DNA of 64,000 nucleotides from Planotetraspora kaengkrachanensis (GCF_016862895.1 NZ_BONV01000017.1:1-64000), one strand, 5' to 3'; counted from the first letter of the stretch, positions 24,632 through 34,295 are shown. Notes: a model not told the origin generated them from the sequence alone. A program made the numbers and translations.

Positions 24632-27280
24632 ATGGGTTCCAGAAACCGGTCGATTCGGTTCAAGATCTTCTTGTTGCTGCTCCTTCCGTTGCTCATGTTG
24701 AGCGCTTTGTGGGGATTTGTCCTTAAGCTCACAGTCGGCGACGGGGTGACTCTCCTCCGCGCCAAATCGGTGTACGACGCGGTCGGCGTGACCTCCGCCG
24801 ACCTCGGCCTGCACATCCAGGCCGAACGCGCGCTCACCATCCGGATGCTCAGCGCGGGCCAGACGAGCTCGCCCGCGGTCACCGCGCAGCAGGCCAAGAC
24901 CGGCTCCGCGGTCGACGCCTTCGACAAGGCCGTGCAGGAGCAGGAGGAGGCGGGCGCCCTCGGCTCCGACCTCAAGGCGCCGATGGACGCCCTGCTCGCC
25001 TCGCTCGACCGCCTGCCGTCGATCCGCGAGTCCGTCACACTCGGCAAGTTCGACCGGCTCGAGGCGATGAACGCCTACAACGGGGTCATGGACGAGCTGT
25101 TCGGACTCTACGACCGCCTCGTCTCGGTGCCGGACCTGGCCATCTTCCAGCAGGCCAGCGCCATGCAGGCGATGGGCAACGCCTACGAGATGATCGCCCG
25201 CGAGGACGCCCTGGTCCGCGGCTCCATCATGAGCGGCGGCCGGCTGACCCGCGACGAGCACAAGGCGTTCGCCGAATGGGCCGCCGACCGCCGGTTCATC
25301 TACCAGAAGTACCGTCCGATCCTCAAGGGCGGCATGCGGCAGCCGTACGAGGACGTACTGAACTCCGACCTCTACGACCGCTTCACCACGCTCGAGGACG
25401 GCGTCGTGACGCAGACCTCCGGCAGCCTGTACGGCATCGACCGCGACAAGTGGGCTCCCACCGTCGACTCCCTCGACGACCGGCTGGACACGGCTCGGGT
25501 CAAGGCGACAGGCGCGCTCACCGAGGCGGCCACCTCGGCGGCGACCGGCATCGTGGGCCGCATCGCGGTGGCCGGCGGGCTCGGCCTGGTGGCGATCCTG
25601 GCCACGATCGTCTTCTCCGTCCGCTTCGGCCGCCGCCTCGTCGGGGACCTCGCCGGCCTGCGCGAGGCCGCTCTCGACCTCGCCGACGTACGGCTCCCCG
25701 ACGTGGTCGACCGGCTCCGCCGAGGCGAGGACGTCGACGTCGACGCGGCGGCGCCGCCGATCAAGGCGACCGGCTCGAGCGAGGTCGTCGACGTCGCCAA
25801 CGCGTTCAGCACGGTGCGGCGCACGGCCGTGGAGGCCGCCGTCGGCCAGGCCAACCTGCGGCGCGGCATCAGCCAGATGTTCCTCAACCTGGCCAGGCGC
25901 AAGCAGAGCCTGCTCCACCGTCAGCTGACCCTCCTCGACTCCATGCAACGCCGGTCGGCGGACCCGGAGACCCTTGAGGACCTGTTCAGGCTCGACCATC
26001 TGACCACCCGCATGCGCCGTCACGCGGAAGGTCTGATCATCCTCTCCGGCGCCGCACCCGGCCGTTCCTGGCGCAAGCCCGTGCCGATCATGGACGTGGT
26101 CCGCGCGGCCATCTCCGAGGTCGAGGACTTCACCCGCATCTCCCTGCCGACGATGCCGAACGCGTCCATGACGGGCTCCGCCGTCGCGGACGTCGTCCAC
26201 CTGCTGGCGGAACTGCTCGAGAACGCGACGATCTTCTCGCCGCCGCAGACCAAGGTGCTGGTGCGCGGCGAGGTCGTCGCCAACGGGCTGGCCATCGAGA
26301 TCGAGGACCGCGGTCTGGGCCTGGCGCCCGAGGAGTACGCCGACATCAACGAGCGGCTGGCGAACCCGCCGGAGTTCGACCTGGCCGACAGCGACCGGCT
26401 CGGGCTCTTCGTGGTCGGCCGGCTCGCCGCCCGTTACGGCATCGGCGTGATGCTCCGAGGCTCGCCGTACGGTGGCACGACCGCGATCGTGCTCATGCCG
26501 CGGGCGCTGGTGGCCGACGACGGATCCCCCGAGGCGATCACCGGCTCCGTGGCCCACGCCGTGAGCGCCGGGGCGGGCGCCACGCGGGCCATCGCGGCGC
26601 CGGCCGCCGCGGTGACGGCCGAACAGGACCCGGTCCTCCAGCCCACCAGCTCCCACGCGGCGGTCTCCGAGACCCCGGCCGCCCAGCCGGCGACCGAGGG
26701 GGCGGGCCCGGACACCTCCCCGTTCTTCACGCCCGCCGCGCTGCGGACCGAGGCCGTCCCCTCCGCCGCACGCGACGACCTTCCCGACGAGGAGTTCGGG
26801 TCGGGCCTGCGGAAGGTCTCCCAGGACTCCCCCTCCGCTCCCGGCTCGGACGACAAGCGTCGGATGGGCGCGTTCGCGGACGTCTCGTCGAGTGGTCCCG
26901 GCTCGTCGTCGAAGGGATCCACCATCAACGGCCTTCCGATGCGCGAGCGCACGACTCGCGAGCGCAAGGCCCGCGACGGAGCTCCCGCCGTGGAACCGAT
27001 CATGCCGGCGGCCCAGGCGACCTCCACCGCGAACGGCACGCACGCGGGACTGCCCCGTCGCGTACGTCAGGCCAACATCGTTCCTCAGCTTCGCGACGGG
27101 TCGCAGCCGCTCGGGGCGCCGACACCGGATCCGGAAGAGCGGTCGCCGGAAGAGGCCAGGGCCATGTTCTCCGCCTTCCAGGCGGGCGCTCGGCGGGGCC
27201 GCGAGGACTCCGAGGAGCCGGAGGGCCACGAGTACGGAAGCTTCGCAACCAACACGCAGGGCGAGAAGGGTGACGAATGA
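24632..27280 (+). CDS. cvnA: CvnA-type sensor histidine-kinase-like protein of a conservon
   Basis: An 882-residue membrane protein heading a conservon. A first transmembrane helix (FKIFLLLLLPLLMLSALWGF) is followed by a 270-residue extracellular nitrate/nitrite-sensing (NIT)-like domain, a second helix near residue 320 and a HAMP-like linker. The cytoplasmic ATPase domain has an N box (LLAELLENATIF), a GLGLAPEEY G box and a GGTTAIVLMP end. The phosphoacceptor region is poorly defined, as in other CvnA proteins. A low-complexity tail of about 250 residues follows. CvnA is thought to act with CvnB-D as a membrane complex resembling eukaryotic GPCR/G-protein modules. GTG/ATG choice: the ATG at 24632 follows CAGGAG. 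Confidence 0.88.
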   Translation: MGSRNRSIRFKIFLLLLLPLLMLSALWGFVLKLTVGDGVTLLRAKSVYDAVGVTSADLGLHIQAERALTIRMLSAGQTSSPAVTAQQAKTGSAVDAFDKAVQEQEEAGALGSDLKAPMDALLASLDRLPSIRESVTLGKFDRLEAMNAYNGVMDELFGLYDRLVSVPDLAIFQQASAMQAMGNAYEMIAREDALVRGSIMSGGRLTRDEHKAFAEWAADRRFIYQKYRPILKGGMRQPYEDVLNSDLYDRFTTLEDGVVTQTSGSLYGIDRDKWAPTVDSLDDRLDTARVKATGALTEAATSAATGIVGRIAVAGGLGLVAILATIVFSVRFGRRLVGDLAGLREAALDLADVRLPDVVDRLRRGEDVDVDAAAPPIKATGSSEVVDVANAFSTVRRTAVEAAVGQANLRRGISQMFLNLARRKQSLLHRQLTLLDSMQRRSADPETLEDLFRLDHLTTRMRRHAEGLIILSGAAPGRSWRKPVPIMDVVRAAISEVEDFTRISLPTMPNASMTGSAVADVVHLLAELLENATIFSPPQTKVLVRGEVVANGLAIEIEDRGLGLAPEEYADINERLANPPEFDLADSDRLGLFVVGRLAARYGIGVMLRGSPYGGTTAIVLMPRALVADDGSPEAITGSVAHAVSAGAGATRAIAAPAAAVTAEQDPVLQPTSSHAAVSETPAAQPATEGAGPDTSPFFTPAALRTEAVPSAARDDLPDEEFGSGLRKVSQDSPSAPGSDDKRRMGAFADVSSSGPGSSSKGSTINGLPMRERTTRERKARDGAPAVEPIMPAAQATSTANGTHAGLPRRVRQANIVPQLRDGSQPLGAPTPDPEERSPEEARAMFSAFQAGARRGREDSEEPEGHEYGSFATNTQGEKGDE

Positions 27281-27684
27281 CCGGCAAAGCGACGTCGACC
27301 GGCGAGCTCAACTGGCTGCTCGACGATCTGATCAGCAGGGTCGCCGCCGTCCGCCAGGCGGTGATCCTCTCCACGGACGGCCTCGTCGTCGGCGCGTCGC
27401 AAGGCCTGAGCCGTGAGGACGCGGAGCACCTGTCCGCCGTCGCCGCGGGATTCCAGAGCCTGGCCCGCGGCGCGGGACGCCACTTCGGCGGCGGCGAGGT
27501 GCGCCAGACCATCGTCGAGATGGAGTCGGCGTTCTTGTTCGTGACGGCAGCCGGGCAGGGCACCTGCCTCGCCGTGCTCGCGGCGTCCGACGCCGACGTG
27601 GGCCACATCGCCTACGAGATGGCCATGCTCGTCAAGCGCGTCGGCCAGCACATCTCGACGAACCCGCGGCGGTCTCCGTCATGA
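27277..27684 (+). CDS. cvnB: Roadblock/LC7-domain protein (CvnB)
   Basis: A 135-residue Roadblock/LC7 protein (LNWLLDDLISRVAAVRQAVILSTDGLVVGAS), a fold related to MglB and dynein light chains that regulates small GTPases. Its start overlaps the CvnA stop by four bases (ATGA), which indicates translational coupling. In conservons CvnB binds CvnA and is expected to act on the GTPase CvnD, perhaps as a GAP-like partner. Assignment is by fold, length and gene order. Confidence 0.92.
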   Translation: MTGKATSTGELNWLLDDLISRVAAVRQAVILSTDGLVVGASQGLSREDAEHLSAVAAGFQSLARGAGRHFGGGEVRQTIVEMESAFLFVTAAGQGTCLAVLAASDADVGHIAYEMAMLVKRVGQHISTNPRRSPS

Positions 27685-27697
27685 ACCGGGGCGCCGC

Positions 27698-28066
27698 ATG
27701 ACGGGGCCACGCTGGATGGACGAGGAGGCCGGACCAGTCGTCCGGCCTTTCGCCCTGACGGGGGGCCGCGCGCGGTCCTCCGCTGACAGTCTCGACCTCA
27801 TCTCCATGGTGAGGTCGACAGGAACGCCGCCGCCCGGGGACACGAGCATCGGTCCCGAGCAACGGCGGATATTGGAGATCGCGCGCTCGGGGGCGTCGGT
27901 GGCGGACATCGCGTCCGACGTCGACCTGCCTCTTGGCGTGGTCCGCGTCCTGATCGGGGACCTGCACGACCAAGGGCTGATCGTCGTACGGCCTCCGGTC
28001 AAGGTCGCGCCGCAGCCCAGCGAGCGCATTCTCAAGGAAGTGATCAATGGCCTTCGCGCCCTCTGA
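27698..28066 (+). CDS. cvnC: DUF742 protein (CvnC)
   Basis: A 122-residue DUF742 protein. It contains VRPFALTGGRARSS near the start and an HTH-like segment (RRILEIARSGASVADIASDVDLPLGVVRVLIGDL). DUF742 is characteristic of the third conservon gene. Its exact role is unsettled; it may bridge CvnB and CvnD or bind DNA. It begins 13 bases after CvnB and overlaps the start of CvnD by 20 bases. Confidence 0.9.
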   Translation: MTGPRWMDEEAGPVVRPFALTGGRARSSADSLDLISMVRSTGTPPPGDTSIGPEQRRILEIARSGASVADIASDVDLPLGVVRVLIGDLHDQGLIVVRPPVKVAPQPSERILKEVINGLRAL

Positions 28067-28622
28067 CGAGCCGGTCGCTCTGAAGATCCTCGTCGCCGGC
28101 GGCTTCGGCGTCGGCAAGACCACGCTGGTCGGCGCGATCAGCGAGATTCGTCCCCTGCGCACCGAGGAGATCCTGTCCGACCGCGGCGTCGGTGTGGACG
28201 ACACCGACGGGGTGGAGGGGAAGACCACCACCACCGTGGCGATGGACTTCGGCCGGATCACCATCCGTGAAGGCCTCGTGGTCTACCTGTTCGGCACCCC
28301 CGGACAGGAGCGCTTCTGGTTCATGTGGGATGAGTTGTCCTACGGCGCCCTGGGAGCGGTCGTGCTGGCCGACACTCGTCGCCTGACGGACTGCTTCCCG
28401 TCCATCGACTACTTCGAGCAGCGGGGCACGCCGTTCATCGTCGCGGTGAACTGCTTCGACGGTGCGGATCGCCACGAGCCGGACGACGTCCGGGTCGCGC
28501 TCGACCTCGATCCCGAGATCCCTGTGCTGCTCTGCGACGTCCGCAGGCGGGCGTCGGCCAAGGTGGTGCTCGTCACGCTGGTCGAGCACGCGCTGAAGAC
28601 TCTGACGGCCGCCCAGCGCTGA
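28047..28622 (+). CDS. cvnD: CvnD-type small GTPase
   Basis: A 191-residue Ras/MglA-like GTPase. The P-loop GGFGVGKTT is at residues 18-26, a switch region reads TTTVAMDFGRI, and switch II reads LFGTPGQERFWFMW with the DxxG Asp replaced (FGTPG). NCFDG takes the place of the NKxD base-recognition motif, as in other CvnDs. It is the output G protein of the conservon, cycling between GTP- and GDP-bound states under control of CvnA-C. Its stop lies 2 bases from the convergent DUF998 stop. Confidence 0.92.
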   Translation: MAFAPSDEPVALKILVAGGFGVGKTTLVGAISEIRPLRTEEILSDRGVGVDDTDGVEGKTTTTVAMDFGRITIREGLVVYLFGTPGQERFWFMWDELSYGALGAVVLADTRRLTDCFPSIDYFEQRGTPFIVAVNCFDGADRHEPDDVRVALDLDPEIPVLLCDVRRRASAKVVLVTLVEHALKTLTAAQR

Positions 28623-28624
28623 GA

Positions 28625-29368
28625 TCACGCGGCGAGCTTCGGGGGTCCTGCGGACGTCAGGGCCCCCGTGGTCCCCGCCGACTCCAGCGGCCGCACACCG
28701 GCCCCCTCCCCGACGGTCACGAACCGCCTCCTGCGCGCACCGGCCACTTCGCGCAGCGTCCCCGCCCAGGTGAGCCGCAGCAGCCGTACGGCGAGCACCA
28801 GGAGGACCGCCACCTCGGTGCTGAGGAGCAGTCGCTCGACCAGGCCCACCATCACGCCGTGTCCCGGCAGTGCCACATAGGTGATGGCCGCGAGCCCGAG
28901 CCCGCCCGCGAGGGCGAGCCACTCGACCGGCCGCGCCGCCGGGCTCCAGCGCCCGTCCTGTCCCAGCCGTCCGGCGAGGAGCGTCGCCGCGACCGGAACG
29001 CTCACGAAGGCGGCCGCCGACAGGACGAGGTGCGCGCCGGTCGCCCATCCGGGCTCCCGGCCCGCGGCCGTCGTGGGCACGAACGCCGCCGCGATGAGCG
29101 ACACGCTCCAGACCGTCAACAGGACACGCGGCCAGCCGTCGATCGGTGCGCCGGCGGCGCGCATCCCGGCCGTCAGCGCCAGAGACGAGAGCCCGAGCAC
29201 CGCCATGGCCGCCTCGATCCCGATGCCGCGGTCCAGCGAGGCGTACTCGCTGATCGTCATCGTGACCGGGTCGAGGGCCGAGCCTCCGGCCACCTGAGCC
29301 GTGACCACGTAGATCACCGCGTACAGGATGCCGCCACAGGCGATCAGGGGATAGAGCCTCTTGACCAT
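28625..29368 (-). CDS. DUF998 membrane protein
   Basis: A 247-residue protein with about six hydrophobic helices; it begins VKRLYPLIACGGILYAVIYV after the ATG and contains TMTISEYASL, typical of DUF998. The last 35 residues are hydrophilic. Function of the family is unknown. The ATG at 29368 is chosen from homology; the longer frame runs into an inverted repeat that is more likely regulatory. It is convergent with cvnD, the two stops almost touching. Confidence 0.75.
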   Translation of the reverse strand: MVKRLYPLIACGGILYAVIYVVTAQVAGGSALDPVTMTISEYASLDRGIGIEAAMAVLGLSSLALTAGMRAAGAPIDGWPRVLLTVWSVSLIAAAFVPTTAAGREPGWATGAHLVLSAAAFVSVPVAATLLAGRLGQDGRWSPAARPVEWLALAGGLGLAAITYVALPGHGVMVGLVERLLLSTEVAVLLVLAVRLLRLTWAGTLREVAGARRRRFVTVGEGAGVRPLESAGTTGALTSAGPPKLAA

Positions 29369-29390
29369 GTCTCCGAGGATCCCCTGCGCG

Positions 29391-29438
29391 GGTGTGTCCG
29401 GGCATCCGGGTAAACGCCCAAGATGTCCCGGACACACC
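29391..29438. promoter_or_regulatory. Inverted repeat upstream of the DUF998 gene
   Basis: GGTGTGTCCGGG at 29391-29402 and its exact reverse complement at 29427-29438 are separated by 24 bases, starting 22 bases upstream of the DUF998 ATG. The spacing suits two half-sites for a dimeric regulator, or a stem-loop in the 5' leader. The regulator is unknown. Confidence 0.5.
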
Positions 29439-29485
29439 CTCAGGGTCGCCTCAGGGTAGGGATCCCGGCCTCGCCTCCGGGGAAC

Positions 29486-30850
29486 TCAGCCGGCGCTCGC
29501 CTCCCGGTAGCGGTCGCGGAGTCCCTTCGTGACGTCGGCCTCGTAGAGATCCGTGTCCGCCGCCTCCCAGCGCGGAGCCTCGGGGGCAGCCGACAGCAGC
29601 CACGCCGCCTGGCGGGCCGCTCCGTCCGCGACGTACTCACCCGGGCTCGGCACCAGCACCGGCGCGCCGAACACGGTGGGAGCGATGCGCCTGACCGCCT
29701 CGGAACGTGCCCCGCCGCCGATGAGCAGCACCCTGTTCGCCGACAGCCCGAGCGCGTCGAGCGCGTCGGCGAGGCCGCAGAGCATGCCTTCGACGGCCGC
29801 GCGGGCCAGGTGCTCGGGGGTGGCTGTGGCCAGCCTCAGCCCGTGCAGCGAACCGGTGGCGTCCGGCCGGTTCGGCGTGCGCTCCCCTTCCAGGTACGGC
29901 ACGAGCACCAGGCCGTCGGCGCCGGGCGGAGCCTGTAGAGCCAGGTCGCTCAGCCGCTCCTGGGTGACCCCGAGCATCCGTGCGGCCGCCTGCAGCACAC
30001 GGGCGGCGTTCAACGTCGCCACCAGCGGCAGGTACCGTCCGGTCGCGTCGGCGAACCCGGCGACCGCTCCCGAGGGATCGGCCGACGGCGACTCGGCGAC
30101 GGCGAACGCCGTACCCGACGTGCCGATCGAGACGACGACGTCGCCGGGGCCGATGCCCACGCCGAGCGCGGCCGCCATGTTGTCGCCCGTGCCCGGCGCG
30201 AGCCGTACGGAGCCGGCGAGGCCGGCCTGCTCCGCGGGACCGAGCACGCGGGGCAGCGCCGGTGTGGCGCCCATCGCCGACCGGAGGAGATCGGTCCGGT
30301 AGGTCCCGGTCGCGGGCGACCAGTAACCGGTGCCTGAGGCGTCTCCGCGGTCGGTGGTGATCTCGGCGGGACACCCGGCGAGTTTCCACGTCAGCCAGTC
30401 GTGCGGCAGGCAGACCGAGCTCGTACGGCCCGCGTGCTCGGGCTCGTGCTCGGCCAGCCACCGGAGCTTGGTCACGGTGAACGACGCGACAGGGACGCTT
30501 CCGACGGCGGCGGCCCACGCCTGCGGGCCGCCCAGCTCGGTCACCAGGTCGGCCGCCGCCTTCGCGGAACGGGTGTCGTTCCACAGCAGCGCGGGCCGCA
30601 CGACCTCGCCGTCGTCGTCGAGGCACACCATGCCGTGCTGCTGTGCGGCCACGCTCAGCGCCTCGACGTCGTCCAGGCCGCCGGCCTGCTCGATCGCCGT
30701 GCGCAACGCCGCCCACCACGCGTCGGGATGGACCTCGGTGCCGTCCGGATGGGTGGCGCGCCCTTCACGCACGAGCGCGCCGGTCTCCGCGTCGCGGATC
30801 ACCACCTTGCAGCTCTGGGTCGAGGAGTCGACCCCCGCCACCAGGCTCAT
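29486..30850 (-). CDS. xylB: Xylulokinase
   Basis: A 454-residue FGGY-family sugar kinase that phosphorylates D-xylulose to xylulose 5-phosphate with ATP. It opens with [16 protein letters not shown] (phosphate 1 loop), and has [27 protein letters not shown] and [10 protein letters not shown], with [21 protein letters not shown] near the C-terminus. It is on the same strand as xylA, 94 bases downstream; the gap holds a 15-bp repeat. The length is at the short end for the family, typical of actinobacterial forms. Regulation by the ROK repressor upstream of xylA is likely. Confidence 0.93.
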   Translation of the reverse strand: MSLVAGVDSSTQSCKVVIRDAETGALVREGRATHPDGTEVHPDAWWAALRTAIEQAGGLDDVEALSVAAQQHGMVCLDDDGEVVRPALLWNDTRSAKAAADLVTELGGPQAWAAAVGSVPVASFTVTKLRWLAEHEPEHAGRTSSVCLPHDWLTWKLAGCPAEITTDRGDASGTGYWSPATGTYRTDLLRSAMGATPALPRVLGPAEQAGLAGSVRLAPGTGDNMAAALGVGIGPGDVVVSIGTSGTAFAVAESPSADPSGAVAGFADATGRYLPLVATLNAARVLQAAARMLGVTQERLSDLALQAPPGADGLVLVPYLEGERTPNRPDATGSLHGLRLATATPEHLARAAVEGMLCGLADALDALGLSANRVLLIGGGARSEAVRRIAPTVFGAPVLVPSPGEYVADGAARQAAWLLSAAPEAPRWEAADTDLYEADVTKGLRDRYREASAG

Positions 30851-30867
30851 GACCGTCCTCCGGTTCG

Positions 30868-30942
30868 CGTCACGACGATCGGCGTCACGGCGGCCCGCAT
30901 CACGACGGTCGGCGTCACGACGGCCCGCATCGCGAATGCGGG
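30868..30942. repeat. 15-bp minisatellite between xylA and xylB
   Basis: Five consecutive 15-bp units, variants of CGTCACGACGRYCGG or CGTCACGACGGCCCG, fill almost the whole xylA-xylB spacer. No stem-loop dominates. It could alter spacing or mRNA stability between the two operon genes, or be neutral slippage. Confidence 0.75.
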
Positions 30943-30944
30943 CA

Positions 30945-32090
30945 TCAGCCGCGGACGCCGAACAGGTGCTCCAGCGCGAGCTGGTTCAGGTGCGTGAAGT
31001 GGAAGCCGCGCTCGGCCGCCGCGTCGAGGTCGAAGTCGTCGTTGAACAGGTCCTCGTAGGTCTCGCCCTCGGCCAGGGTCGGCTGGGAGAGCTCGAACAC
31101 CCGGCTGGCCGCGAGCGCCTCCTGGACCTCCGGGTCCGCCCGGAAGGCCTTGGACTTCTCCTTGAGGATGAGGTAGGTCCGCATGTTGGCGGCAGCGGAG
31201 ACCCACACGTCCTCGCTGTCCTCGGTGCGCAGCGGCTTGTAGTCGAAGTGCCTGGGGCCCTCGTAGCCGCCGTTCTCCAGGAGGTCGACGAGGAAGAACG
31301 CGTTCTTCACGTCGCCGTGCCCGAAGACCAGGTCCTGGTCGTACCGCGGGCCGTGCTGGCCGTTGAGGTCGAGGTGGAAGAGCTTGCCCTGCCACAGCGC
31401 CTGGGCGATGCCGTGGGCGTAGTTGAGGCCCGCCATCTGCTCGTGGCCGACCTCGGGGTTGAGGCCCACCATCTCGGGGTGCTCCAGCATGCTGATCAGG
31501 CCGAGGGCGTGCCCGATGGTGGGCAGCAGGATGTCACCCCGCGGCTCGTTCGGCTTGGGCTCGAGCGCGAACCGGATGTCGTAGCCCTTGTCGATCACGT
31601 ACTGGCACAGGATGTCCATGCTCTCCTTGTACCTGTCCAGGGCGGCCCTGACGTCCTTGGCGGCGTCGGACTCCGCACCCTCGCGGCCACCCCAGCACAC
31701 GTACGTCGTGGCGCCCAGCTCGGCCGCGAGGTCGACGTTGCGCATGACCTTGCGCAGTGCGTAACGGCGGACGTCGCGGTCGTTGCTCGTGAAGCCGCCG
31801 TCCTTGAACACCGGGTGGGTGAACAGGTTGGTGGTCGCCATGGGCACCTTGAGGCCGGTGTCGGCGAGGGCCTTCTTGAAGCTCTCGATGGCCTTGCCGC
31901 GGTCCGGCTCGACCGCGAGCAGGTCGTCGTCGTGGAACGTCACGCCGTAGGCGCCGAGCTCGGCAAGCCGGTGAACGCTCTCAACGGGGTCCAGCGGAGC
32001 CCTGGTGGCGTCGCCGAAGGGGTCGCGGGCCTGCCAGCCGACCGTCCACAGCCCGAATGTGAACTTGTCCTCGGGGGTGGGGGTGTACAT
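30945..32090 (-). CDS. xylA: Xylose isomerase
   Basis: A 381-residue metal-dependent isomerase converting D-xylose to D-xylulose (and glucose to fructose). Landmarks are FHDDDLL with His53 and Asp56, the catalytic pair; WGGREGAE with the first metal ligand; [12 protein letters not shown]; and the metal ligands in [12 protein letters not shown] and [16 protein letters not shown]. Length matches Streptomyces XylA (about 388). The ATG ([10 protein letters not shown]) is chosen from homology, with GGAGG-like AGGAGGC just upstream. A ROK-type operator lies 12 bases beyond it. First gene of xylAB. Confidence 0.96.
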   Translation of the reverse strand: MYTPTPEDKFTFGLWTVGWQARDPFGDATRAPLDPVESVHRLAELGAYGVTFHDDDLLAVEPDRGKAIESFKKALADTGLKVPMATTNLFTHPVFKDGGFTSNDRDVRRYALRKVMRNVDLAAELGATTYVCWGGREGAESDAAKDVRAALDRYKESMDILCQYVIDKGYDIRFALEPKPNEPRGDILLPTIGHALGLISMLEHPEMVGLNPEVGHEQMAGLNYAHGIAQALWQGKLFHLDLNGQHGPRYDQDLVFGHGDVKNAFFLVDLLENGGYEGPRHFDYKPLRTEDSEDVWVSAAANMRTYLILKEKSKAFRADPEVQEALAASRVFELSQPTLAEGETYEDLFNDDFDLDAAAERGFHFTHLNQLALEHLFGVRG

Positions 32091-32102
32091 GTTCGCCTCC
32101 TG

Positions 32103-32127
32103 ATTTAGTCTACGTTGTGGACTAAAT
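32103..32127. promoter_or_regulatory. xylA/xylR operator (XylR box)
   Basis: A perfect 8-bp inverted repeat, ATTTAGTC and GACTAAAT, around a 9-base spacer, AT-rich against the local background. It lies between divergent xylA and xylR, 12 bases upstream of the xylA start, where bound ROK repressor would block xylA transcription and could autoregulate xylR. TTTAGTC-type arms are typical of xylose ROK operators. Confidence 0.75.
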
Positions 32128-32197
32128 ATCGGACTCCGCGTGCGGCGGGTCAAGTGGCTGATGTCTACGATTTCAACTCCCGGCCCCGGAGGGTGTG

Positions 32198-33454
32198 ATG
32201 ACGCAGGCCGTACGGCATGACGCGATGCGCGCGCGGAACCTGGCGCTCGTCCTCGGCGAGGTGAACTCCCGTGGGCCGGTGACGCGTGCCGCGTTGGCGG
32301 AGATCACCGGGCTGACCAAGACGACCGTGTCCAAGCTCGTGGCCGACCTGATCGACGCCGGACTGGTGGTCGAGACGGGCGCGGTGCGCGACGGCGAGCG
32401 CGGCAGGCCCGGCGTGGTGGTCCGTGTCAGCGGGGAGCACGTGGCCTCGGTCGGGCTGGAGATCAACGTCGACTATCTGGCCGTCCGGGTCGTCGACCTG
32501 TCCCGCACGGTACGGCTCCGCCGTACACAGGCTGTGGACAACCGATTCGCACAGCCTGGGGATGTCGTCGCGCTTCTCCGGGATCTCGCGCTCAAGGCTG
32601 TGGACGACGCTGTGGACATGGGGTTGCGGGTGGTCGGCGGAGTCCTCGCCGTCCCCGGCCCGGTCGACCAGCGGACCGGGACCGTGCACAACGCCCCCAA
32701 CCTCGGCTGGCGCGAGGTGCCGGTGGCGGCGCTGCTCGAACTGCCCTTCCCCGTCCAGGTCGAGAACGAGGCGAACCTGGCGGCTCTGGGCGAGCTGTGG
32801 TTCGGATCGGGCCTGTCCGACTTCCTGCACGTCTCAGGAGAGATCGGCATCGGCGCCGGCCTCGTCGTCCGCGGCAGCCTGTTCCAGGGATCGCACGGCT
32901 ACGCCGGCGAACTGGGCCACGTGGTCGTCTCGCCCGACGGCCCCGCCTGCAGGTGCGGCGGGAGAGGCTGCCTCGAGCAGTACGCGGGCCAGGACGCCCT
33001 CGCCGCCGCGACCGGCCTCGCAGGAACCGACGTGCAGGCCACGACCACGGGGAACGGCAGCCGAGCCGCCGCGGCCGCGGGAGGCGGCGCGCAGGCGGCC
33101 ACCGGCGGCACGACGGCCGGGGACATCTCGCGGATCGTCGCGCGACTGCAGGCGCAGGACCCCGCCGCCCTGGCGGCCTGCGAGCGGGCCGGGTGGGCAC
33201 TCGGGGTCGCCCTGTCGTCTGCGATCAACCTCGTCGACCCCGACACGATCGTGCTCGGCGGGATCTACGGGCCCCTGTTCCCCTGGATCGGCGAGGCGGT
33301 GACGGCCACGCTGACCTCCCGGCTCGGCCAGATGCGCGACGCGGTGCCGCCCGTGGTGGTCTCCCGGCTCGGCACCGAGGCCGCCGCGCTCGGCGCGGCC
33401 GGTCAGGTCATCCAGCGCGTCATCGCCGACCCCGCCGCCCTGCTGCAGACCTGA
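32198..33454 (+). CDS. xylR: ROK-family xylose repressor
   Basis: A 418-residue regulator. Residues 1-80 form a winged helix ([28 protein letters not shown]); the rest is a ROK sugar-kinase-like domain with [25 protein letters not shown], and the zinc motif [12 protein letters not shown]. An unusual low-complexity insertion of about 40 Ala/Gly/Thr residues follows near residue 280 (from [10 protein letters not shown] to TTAGDIS). It should bind xylose or a derivative and repress xylAB. GGAGGG four bases before the ATG supports this start over a GTG one codon upstream. Confidence 0.9.
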   Translation: MTQAVRHDAMRARNLALVLGEVNSRGPVTRAALAEITGLTKTTVSKLVADLIDAGLVVETGAVRDGERGRPGVVVRVSGEHVASVGLEINVDYLAVRVVDLSRTVRLRRTQAVDNRFAQPGDVVALLRDLALKAVDDAVDMGLRVVGGVLAVPGPVDQRTGTVHNAPNLGWREVPVAALLELPFPVQVENEANLAALGELWFGSGLSDFLHVSGEIGIGAGLVVRGSLFQGSHGYAGELGHVVVSPDGPACRCGGRGCLEQYAGQDALAAATGLAGTDVQATTTGNGSRAAAAAGGGAQAATGGTTAGDISRIVARLQAQDPAALAACERAGWALGVALSSAINLVDPDTIVLGGIYGPLFPWIGEAVTATLTSRLGQMRDAVPPVVVSRLGTEAAALGAAGQVIQRVIADPAALLQT

Positions 33455-33458
33455 CGCC

Positions 33459-33671
33459 TCACAGACCGGAGGGATCGCGCCCGACGCTGATCTCCTCCGC
33501 GATCCGGCGGAGCTCGGTCTCGTCGAGGCGGGGAGTGCCCGGCAGCGTGCTCGCCAGCGCCGAGACCACCTGGTGGAACGGCGCGCCGGCATGGCGGAGC
33601 GCCACGTCGTGCACGGCCCGGAACAGGACCTGGTTGGCTTCGCGCTCTCGCGAGACACTGTCGGCGGCCAT
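33459..33671 (-). CDS. Small hypothetical protein
   Basis: A 70-residue mostly helical protein (REREANQVLFRAVHDVALRHAG, then LDETELRRIAEEISVGRD). I do not recognise a family. The ATG at 33671 follows a GAGGGGG box at suitable distance. It converges with xylR, the stops 4 bases apart, and its promoter region abuts that of the divergent VOC gene. Confidence 0.6.
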   Translation of the reverse strand: MAADSVSREREANQVLFRAVHDVALRHAGAPFHQVVSALASTLPGTPRLDETELRRIAEEISVGRDPSGL

Positions 33672-33791
33672 GATGAGTTCCCCCTCTGTCGGCTCCCGTC
33701 CGGAGGTCACCGTACGGCCTGGCCCCGACAGTTTCAGGGAACGCCGCTCGCGCTAGAATTACTTGAGAGTTCAAGAGTACGAGGAGGGGTC

Positions 33792-34295
33792 ATGCCGATC
33801 CAACGTCTCAACCACGCGGTGCTGTACGTCCGCGACGTGGCGCGCAGCGTCGCCTTCTACCAGGAGGTGCTCGGCTTCCGCGTGGTCAACACGTTCCCTG
33901 GCGCGGCGTTCCTGCAGGCCTCGGGATCGACGAACGACCACGACCTCGGCCTGTTCCAGATCGGCCCCCAGGCCGGGCCGTCGGCCGCGGGGCGGTCGAC
34001 CGTGGGCCTGTACCACCTCGCGTGGGAGGTGGACACCCTCACGGAACTGCAGCGCGTCTCAGTGAAGCTCGCGGAGTCGGGCTCGCTGGTCGGGGCCTCC
34101 GACCACTCCACCACCAAGGCGCTGTACGCCAAGGACCCCGACGGGATCGAGTTCGAGGTGTCGTGGCTCGTACCCGCCGCCCTGCTCGACGAGAAAACCC
34201 TCGCCGGACGTTCCCAGATCCGGCCGCTCGACATCGCGAAGGAGCAGGAGCGGTACGGAGCCGAGACTCGCGGCGGCGTCGGCGTCTCCATTTAG
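33792..34295 (+). CDS. VOC-superfamily protein (glyoxalase/extradiol dioxygenase-like)
   Basis: A 167-residue protein with the paired beta-alpha-beta-beta-beta units of the vicinal oxygen chelate fold. LNHAVLYVRDVARSVAFYQEVLGF opens the first module with the first metal His; YHLAWEVDTLTEL and KDPDGIEFEVSWLVP supply His and Glu of the second. This pattern (His, His, Glu) is kept, so it may bind a divalent metal as in extradiol dioxygenases or lyases. A GAGGAGGGG box precedes the ATG. Substrate unknown. Confidence 0.85.
   Translation: MPIQRLNHAVLYVRDVARSVAFYQEVLGFRVVNTFPGAAFLQASGSTNDHDLGLFQIGPQAGPSAAGRSTVGLYHLAWEVDTLTELQRVSVKLAESGSLVGASDHSTTKALYAKDPDGIEFEVSWLVPAALLDEKTLAGRSQIRPLDIAKEQERYGAETRGGVGVSI

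Noticed and set aside
24554-27229. Long reading frame opposite cvnA
   Set aside because: No family similarity and repetitive His/Arg/Gly composition; typical of the antisense frame of a high-GC gene.
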